Source: Methylotenera_A sp044228245 (lineage in GTDB: Bacteria > Pseudomonadota > Gammaproteobacteria > Burkholderiales > Methylophilaceae). From it: a DNA stretch of 64,000 nucleotides. The notes beneath the pieces were generated by a model that did no database searches, was not told where the DNA came from, and saw nothing but the letters and a program-made list of their open reading frames with translations. Below, piece by piece: positions 58,742-64,000 of this stretch (position 1 is the first letter of the stretch; each line of letters opens with the position of its first letter). The translations under genes were made by a program, and so were the position numbers. Location of the stretch: contig JBGAVG010000001.1 in NCBI GenBank assembly GCA_044228245.1, forward strand, positions 248,001-312,000, in the 5' to 3' direction.

Positions 58742-59785
58742 ATGTTCGGTTTCATAAATAGTTATTTTTCGAATGATTTAGCCATTGATTTAGGCACGGC
58801 CAACACCCTCATTTACTCACGCGGACGTGGCATCGTACTGGACGAGCCTTCCGTTGTCGCCATTCGTTTGGAAGGCGGGCCTAACAGCAAAAAAGTGTTG
58901 TTAGCCGTAGGTACTGATGCCAAAGGCATGCTTGGCCGTGCGCCTTCCAACATTCAGGCCATTCGCCCCATGAAGGATGGCGTGATAGCCGATTTTACCG
59001 TCACCGAGCAAATGCTCAAATTTTTTATCCGCAAAGTGCATGACGCGCGCTGGTTTTCACCCAGCCCGCGTATCATTATCTGCGTGCCGGTCGGATCAAC
59101 GCAGGTAGAGCGCCGCGCGATTAAAGAATCTGCCGAGCGCGCAGGCGCAAAGCAGGTGTTTTTGATTGAGGAGCCGATGGCGGCGGCAATCGGTGCGGAC
59201 ATGCCCGTGGCTGAAGCCACAGGTTCAATGGTGGTGGATATCGGCGGCGGCACCACTGAAGTAGGCGTGATCTCGCTGGGCGGTATTGTGTATGCAAAAT
59301 CCGAGCGCGTTGGCGGTGATAAATTTGACCAGGCGATTATCGACTACATTCGCCGCAACTACGGCATGCAGATTTCTGAACCGACTGCCGAAGCCATCAA
59401 AAAGAAAATCGGTTCTGCTTTCCCTGGCTCCGAAGTGTTGGAGATGGAAGTCACTGGCCGCAACCTGGCTGAAGGCCTGCCACGTAAATTCACTATTTCA
59501 AGCAACGAGATCTTAGAAGCCTTGACCGAACCGCTCAACGCAATTGTGGGTGCGGTAAAGTCTGCGCTGGAGCAAACGCCGCCCGAACTGGGCGCGGATA
59601 TTGCCGAAAAAGGCATGGTGCTGACAGGCGGTGGCGCGCTGCTGCGTGACCTGGACAGATTGCTCATGGAAGAAACTGGCTTGCCTGTGATTGTAGCCGA
59701 AGACCCGCTCACTTGCGTCGCACGCGGCTGTGGCCGTGCTTTAGAGGAAATGGATAAATTAGGTAATGTATTCGCGTATGAATAA
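58742..59785 (+). CDS. mreB: Rod shape-determining protein MreB
   Basis: A bacterial actin of 347 residues: DLGTANTLIY (phosphate 1), MVVDIGGGTTEVGVISLGG (phosphate 2, about 160-178) and MVLTGGGALLRDLDRLL (adenosine motif). The N-terminal MFGFINSYFSNDLA forms the membrane-binding helix seen in Gram-negative MreB. It guides lateral wall synthesis by the RodA-PBP2 pair encoded downstream. AGGA sits about 10 bp before the ATG. The 180-bp gap to gatC carries both promoters. Confidence 0.98.
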   Translation: MFGFINSYFSNDLAIDLGTANTLIYSRGRGIVLDEPSVVAIRLEGGPNSKKVLLAVGTDAKGMLGRAPSNIQAIRPMKDGVIADFTVTEQMLKFFIRKVHDARWFSPSPRIIICVPVGSTQVERRAIKESAERAGAKQVFLIEEPMAAAIGADMPVAEATGSMVVDIGGGTTEVGVISLGGIVYAKSERVGGDKFDQAIIDYIRRNYGMQISEPTAEAIKKKIGSAFPGSEVLEMEVTGRNLAEGLPRKFTISSNEILEALTEPLNAIVGAVKSALEQTPPELGADIAEKGMVLTGGGALLRDLDRLLMEETGLPVIVAEDPLTCVARGCGRALEEMDKLGNVFAYE

Positions 59786-59823
59786 ACCTTTTTCATTCAA
59801 AAAAATCATTCTATCGCGTTGGC

Positions 59824-60786
59824 ATGCTTAAAGGCGTTCATCAAAAACTAGAAGCACAACAGACTCCAGCTTTTTTCGTTCGCGGACCCAGTCTATTTTC
59901 CCGCGTCGTGTTTTTTTGTGCGCTTTCTATCAGCATTATGGCGATAGACGCGCGCTTTAATTACCTGTCGCATGTGCGCCAGGCTTTTATTGCAGCGCTG
60001 CATCCGCTGGAAGTCATGGCCAACGCCCCCAGCGATTGGTATCGCGATATCAAGAAATACTTTTCTGCGCATAATCAGCTGGTACAGGAAAATTACGCCC
60101 TGAAGCAGCAGGCATTTGAACAGCAGGTCAAGTTGCAGAGATTAGACACCATCCAGGCTGAAAACCAGCATTTGCGCAGTTTGCTCAACGGCAATGTTCC
60201 CGCTCAACCCAATGCCGTGCTTGGAGAGATTTCGCACATGGGGCGCGACCCATTTACGCATGTTGTTGTCGTCAACCGGGGTAGCCAGCACAATATCAAA
60301 GCAGGTCAGGCCGTCGTAGATTCCAAAGGTGTCATCGGCCAGGTGACGCGCGTGTATCCTTTCACCAGCGAAGTCACCTTGATCACCGATAAGGAACTTT
60401 CGATCCCGATCCAGATCGAGCGTAACCAGTTACGCGCAATTGCCTTTGGCGAGGGCAATAACACGCTGGATATTCCCTATTTGCCCACCAATGTAGATAT
60501 CAAGGTGGGCGATAAACTAGTGACTTCGGGGATTGATGGCGTTTACCCGGCGGGCTTGGCCGTTGCTATCGTCACAAAGGTGCAGCAAAATCCTGAGTCC
60601 CCATTCGCCAAAATTGTCAGTACGCCAGTGGCCGGGGTTAGCAACCACCTGCAACTTTTATTGCTGCAACTGCCAGATGTAAAAGAAAGCGCAGCTCCTC
60701 AACCAGCCTCAGCAGAAACTACTGAACACAAAAAAGACAATATCAACGACAGTAACAATAAGGCAAAAACCAATGCGCCACACTAG
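59824..60786 (+). CDS. mreC: Rod shape-determining protein MreC
   Basis: A bitopic protein of 320 residues: one membrane helix (about 22-42), a coiled coil (about 75-118) and two beta-barrel lobes (GRDPFTHVVVVNRGSQHNI, VDIKVGDKLVTSGIDGVYP). It activates PBP2 in the elongasome. A polar C-terminal tail rich in Asn, Lys and Asp follows residue 285. Its end overlaps mreD by 14 bp. Confidence 0.95.
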   Translation: MLKGVHQKLEAQQTPAFFVRGPSLFSRVVFFCALSISIMAIDARFNYLSHVRQAFIAALHPLEVMANAPSDWYRDIKKYFSAHNQLVQENYALKQQAFEQQVKLQRLDTIQAENQHLRSLLNGNVPAQPNAVLGEISHMGRDPFTHVVVVNRGSQHNIKAGQAVVDSKGVIGQVTRVYPFTSEVTLITDKELSIPIQIERNQLRAIAFGEGNNTLDIPYLPTNVDIKVGDKLVTSGIDGVYPAGLAVAIVTKVQQNPESPFAKIVSTPVAGVSNHLQLLLLQLPDVKESAAPQPASAETTEHKKDNINDSNNKAKTNAPH

Positions 60787-61249
60787 CCCCGTTACCGTTT
60801 ACCTGACACTGTTAATTGCGATGTTATGCCAGCTCTTTCCCTGGGTGGGGCAGGGCATTATTTTCCGCCCGGATTTCATGCTGGTAGTCATCCTGTACTG
60901 GCTTTTGCGTGCGCCCCATCTGTGCAACATAGGCACCGCCTGGTTTGCTGGCTTGTTGGTAGACTTGGCTACAGGCAGCCTATTAGGGCAGCACGCCTTA
61001 AGCTTCAGCATCACCGCATTTGTTGCATTGAGCTATCAGCGTCGACTGGTCTTGTTTAACAGTTGGCAACTGGCAGGCTATGTGTTTGCTTTGCTCATGA
61101 TCGAGCGCGTTGTCATACTGCTGCTTAAGTTGTTCGAAGGCAACGAAAATCCTGGCTGGCATTATTTCTGGCCCATCATCACGGGCTTATTATTGTGGCA
61201 ATTCATGATATTAATGTTTGGCGGGCTCACGCGCCCCAAAACCAATTAG
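60773..61249 (+). CDS. mreD: Rod shape-determining protein MreD
   Basis: A 158-residue integral membrane protein with about five helices; RPDFMLVVILYWLLRAPHL and GLLVDLATGSLLGQHALSFS are MreD hallmarks. It works with MreC. The start lies inside the last 14 bp of mreC, so translation is coupled. Confidence 0.93.
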   Translation: MRHTSPVTVYLTLLIAMLCQLFPWVGQGIIFRPDFMLVVILYWLLRAPHLCNIGTAWFAGLLVDLATGSLLGQHALSFSITAFVALSYQRRLVLFNSWQLAGYVFALLMIERVVILLLKLFEGNENPGWHYFWPIITGLLLWQFMILMFGGLTRPKTN

Positions 61250-61272
61250 CGCCTTAACCTTTGCCAATACCG

Positions 61273-63216
61273 ATGAAATCCAGTCGCGAACTTAAAAACT
61301 ACCAGAACGAACAACACAATTTCAAGCTGAGACTTGGCGTGCTTGGTTTGCTGGTACTCATCGCGTTCGGCTTGCTGGCGATCCGCTTTTATTATTTGCA
61401 AATCCAGCGCTACGATTACTACCAGACACTGGCCGAAAATAATCGCATCTCCATTGTGCCGATCACACCCAATCGCGGCCTGATCTCCGATAGAAACGGC
61501 GTGGTGTTTGCGCATAATTTCTTTGTTTACACCCTAGAAATCACGCCTTCTAAAGTGGAAAATTTAGCAGCCACCATCTCTGATATCTCAAAATTAGTAG
61601 AAGTAAGCCCCACCGATCTTAAGCGCTTTAATAAACAAAAAAACGAAAGCCATAACTTCGAGAGCATTCTGCTCCGTACGCACCTCAATGAGGTTGAAGC
61701 CGCCAGATTTGCAGTTAACCGTTACCGCTTTCCCGGGGTAGAGCTCAAATCGCGTTTATTCCGACATTACCCTTTAGGCAAGCAGGGCTCACATATCGTA
61801 GGGTATATCGGCCGCATCAACGATAAAGATCTGAAAAATTTAGAAGAAGCCGATCTCCTTTCCAACTACAAAGGGTCCGACCATATTGGCAAAAGCGGTA
61901 TAGAGCAGTCCTACGAAGCTGTACTGCACGGCACTACAGGTTTCCAGCAGGTCGAAATAGATGCAGATGGCCGGGCCGTCAGAATACTATCCAGCCAGGC
62001 ACCCATTCCAGGCAACAACCTCATCCTGTCTATAGATGGCAAATTACAGGAGATTGCCGAAACCGCTTTTGGAGAACGCAGAGGCGCACTGGTCGCCATT
62101 AAACCGAGCACCGGTGAAGTGCTGGCCTTTGCCAGCATGCCGTCTTTTGACCCTAATTTATTCGTGGACGGCATTGATTTCGAAAACTGGAATGCACTTA
62201 ATAACTCATTAGACAAACCCTTGATTAACCGGCCTTTGCGAGGCGTGTACCCGCCGGGATCAACATTCAAGCCTTTTGTGGCATTGGCAGGATTGGAGAA
62301 TGCCAAACGCCAGCCACCCTTCAGCATCAGCGATGCGGGCTATTTTACGCTGCCAAACAGCAGGCACCGCTATCGCGACTGGAAGCCCGGCGGCCATGGC
62401 AATGTGGATATGCGCCGTGCGATTACCGTTTCATGCGACACTTTCTTTTACGGGCTGGCGATGGAGTTAGGCATTGAGAGATTAACCAGTTTTGTGCGCC
62501 ATTTCGGATTTGGCCAAAAAAGCGGCATCGACATCGCTCACGAAACCAGCGGCCTGTTGCCGACGCCTGAGTGGAAAATGCGCCGCTTCAAACAACCCTG
62601 GTATATGGGCGAAACGGTCATTACCGGAATCGGCCAGGGTTATACCCTAGTGACGCCGATGCAGTTAGCCCAAGCCACGGCCATTCTGGCCAATAAAGGC
62701 GTCACCATGCGCCCGCGTCTGGTTTCGGCTATTACGGACGCTAAAACTGGCGCAACCAGCCTGACCAAAGCCGTGGTGACTGACAAAATATCGGTGGATG
62801 AAAAAAATCTGGAGATTGTTAAACTCGGCATGATAGACGTCACCCTGCCCGGGGGCACGGCGGTGAATGTCGGCGCTAACGCGGGCTATAGCATCGCGGC
62901 AAAAACGGGGACCGCGCAAGTGGTGGGTATTAAACAAAACGAGAAATATGTCGAAAAGAACATCCATGAACGCCACCGTGACCATGCCTTATTTATTGCA
63001 TACGCCCCCGCAGACGACCCGAAAATCGCGCTGGCTGTGATTGTGGAAAATGGCGGCCATGGCGGCTCGGCCGCAGGGCCGATTGCACGCAAGGTCATGG
63101 ATTATTATTTGCTCGGAAAATTGCCAGCAGTTGAACCGTCCGCAGAACCAGACAATACGGCTGCTGCACCACTTAAGCCCGCTGAAAATGCACCCGAGGA
63201 AGAACCCTATGACTGA
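61273..63216 (+). CDS. mrdA: Penicillin-binding protein 2 (elongation transpeptidase)
   Basis: A class B PBP of 647 residues: one N-terminal membrane helix (about 20-42), a pedestal domain (NRGLISDRNGVVFAHN) and a transpeptidase with Ser330 in STFK (YPPGSTFKPF), SCD as the SxN-type motif (TVSCDTFFYG) and KTGTAQVVG as the KTG box. It crosslinks the strands made by RodA. The ATG at 61273 is taken over a TTG at 61261. The C-terminal 30 residues are Pro/Glu/Ala-rich and disordered. Confidence 0.96.
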   Translation: MKSSRELKNYQNEQHNFKLRLGVLGLLVLIAFGLLAIRFYYLQIQRYDYYQTLAENNRISIVPITPNRGLISDRNGVVFAHNFFVYTLEITPSKVENLAATISDISKLVEVSPTDLKRFNKQKNESHNFESILLRTHLNEVEAARFAVNRYRFPGVELKSRLFRHYPLGKQGSHIVGYIGRINDKDLKNLEEADLLSNYKGSDHIGKSGIEQSYEAVLHGTTGFQQVEIDADGRAVRILSSQAPIPGNNLILSIDGKLQEIAETAFGERRGALVAIKPSTGEVLAFASMPSFDPNLFVDGIDFENWNALNNSLDKPLINRPLRGVYPPGSTFKPFVALAGLENAKRQPPFSISDAGYFTLPNSRHRYRDWKPGGHGNVDMRRAITVSCDTFFYGLAMELGIERLTSFVRHFGFGQKSGIDIAHETSGLLPTPEWKMRRFKQPWYMGETVITGIGQGYTLVTPMQLAQATAILANKGVTMRPRLVSAITDAKTGATSLTKAVVTDKISVDEKNLEIVKLGMIDVTLPGGTAVNVGANAGYSIAAKTGTAQVVGIKQNEKYVEKNIHERHRDHALFIAYAPADDPKIALAVIVENGGHGGSAAGPIARKVMDYYLLGKLPAVEPSAEPDNTAAAPLKPAENAPEEEPYD

Positions 63217-63224
63217 GAAACGCC

Positions 63225-64000
63225 ATGATTAGTCAATTGTTGCAAGGTTTGTTCAAGCATATTGATTCATTATTGATGGGTTGTTTGCTGTTTACAATAT
63301 TAGTGGGGCTGTTTGTGCTGTATAGCGCATCTGGACAAAACTTTGAACGTGTCAGCGCGCAACTGGTCAACATAGCCATTGCATTAAGTATCATGTGGCT
63401 GGTAGCCAACGTGCAGCCGCAACTGCTTGAACGTGTAGCTGTGCCAGTGTATCTATTGGGAGTAATTTTGCTAATTGGAGTTGCGTTGTTTGGAGATATC
63501 AGCCACGGCGCACGGCGCTGGCTGGATTTAGGCATTACCAAGATTCAGCCTTCAGAAATTATGCGTATCGCTGCTCCTATGATGCTGGCCTGGTTTTTTT
63601 CCAGACATGAAGCCAGCCCACGCATTATTGATTTTGTCATGGCTGCCGTACTGCTGTTGATTCCGGTCGCTTTAATCATGAAACAGCCAGATTTGGGAAC
63701 GGCTTTACTAGTCAGCGCATCCGGTTTTTTTGTGATTTTTTTAGCCGGCCTGAGCTGGCGGTTTATAGTCGGCGGAGGAATTCTCATTGGTGCCCTTACA
63801 CCCGTCTTTTGGTCAATGCTGCATGATTATCAAAGAAGACGGATCGAAATTCTGATTGACCCAACACAGGACCCGCTGGGTGCGGGTTACCACACCATAC
63901 AGGCAACCATTGCGCTGGGCTCTGGCGGCATGACAGGCAAAGGCTGGCTCAACGGCTCTCAGTCTCAATTGGACTTTTTACCCGAACGCACCACTGACTT
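63225..64000 (+). CDS. rodA: Peptidoglycan glycosyltransferase RodA (partial)
   Basis: An open frame from the ATG at 63225, 8 bp after the mrdA stop, runs off the window after 258 codons. It has several membrane helices, GARRWLDLGITKIQPSEIM (the SEDS signature), KQPDLGTALL, and RRIEILIDPTQDPLGAGYH followed by ATIALGSGGMTGKGW and QLDFLPERTTD. The last motif holds the part of the catalytic region that is present. RodA polymerises lipid II in partnership with PBP2. The C-terminal third is missing only because of the window edge. Confidence 0.95.
   Translation, partial: MISQLLQGLFKHIDSLLMGCLLFTILVGLFVLYSASGQNFERVSAQLVNIAIALSIMWLVANVQPQLLERVAVPVYLLGVILLIGVALFGDISHGARRWLDLGITKIQPSEIMRIAAPMMLAWFFSRHEASPRIIDFVMAAVLLLIPVALIMKQPDLGTALLVSASGFFVIFLAGLSWRFIVGGGILIGALTPVFWSMLHDYQRRRIEILIDPTQDPLGAGYHTIQATIALGSGGMTGKGWLNGSQSQLDFLPERTTD

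Noticed and set aside
1..64000. CRISPR arrays, tRNA/rRNA genes, prophage or insertion-sequence genes
   Set aside because: No regularly spaced repeats, no cloverleaf with a GGTTCGAATCC-type arm in the gaps, and no transposase, integrase or phage structural gene were seen.

Overview
The window looks like core chromosome of a betaproteobacterium of about 50% GC. Gene content and order point to the Nitrosomonadales and most likely the Methylophilaceae (methylotrophs). The main hints are a fused SoxYZ-like carrier of the type tied to quinoprotein dehydrogenases, an fmdB-DUF502-aspS block, a uvrA/MFS-ssb block, divergent pilMNOPQ/mrcA followed on the pil side by aroKB, rpe-gph-trpEGDC, a metX-metW pair, and gatCAB next to mreBCD-mrdA-rodA. 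The taxonomic call is an inference from family knowledge; no rRNA or tRNA gene was seen.

Layout. 1-6.3 kb: end of an EamA transporter, a CBS protein, trhP (tRNA hydroxylation), yjbQ, the SoxYZ-like carrier, a VOC protein and the threonine-degrading tdh-kbl pair. 6.3-17.3 kb: an AT-rich DUF4145 gene, aspS, DUF502, fmdB, ssb, an MFS pump, uvrA, DUF456, mtgA, aroE and a rhodanese. 17.3-23.7 kb: a nitrogen block with glnA behind a sigma-54 promoter and two NtrC sites, ntrB, ntrC and a major porin. 24-32 kb: dgt, aroB, aroK and the type IV pilus operon pilMNOPQ, divergent from mrcA (PBP1A). 34.6-36.2 kb: a nucleotidyltransferase-like gene, a stretch of repeats and a lone GIY-YIG gene. 36-43 kb: hemB and the trp operon with rpe and gph. 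43-50 kb: hemA-prfA-prmC, a HAD phosphatase, a gamma carbonic anhydrase, metXW and an AmpG-like permease. 51-58.6 kb: a DUF1223 protein, a degenerate M48-like protein, xth, pyrE, a DUF4124 protein and gatCAB. 58.7-64 kb: mreBCD-mrdA-rodA (cell elongation), rodA running off the end.

Working together: cell-wall synthesis is heavily represented (mtgA, mrcA, mreBCD, mrdA, rodA, ampG-like). Aromatic amino acid supply is split over aroE, aroKB and trpEGDC. Nitrogen control (NtrBC) sits beside its classic target glnA.

The least explained material lies between genes. (1) Long imperfect hairpins fill the gaps aspS/DUF4145, trpC/hemB and gph/trpE. Their arms differ from copy to copy but stay self-complementary, and the first two share a 21-nt tip sequence. 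(2) A second hairpin family (after uvrA and after the gene at 34602) has a conserved loop and a compensatory base-pair change in the stem. (3) A roughly 490-bp element is bounded by inverted hairpins. (4) A 37-codon membrane-peptide ORF overlaps the start of mrcA by ATGA and supplies the only good ribosome-binding site there. No CRISPR array, prophage or insertion sequence was seen.
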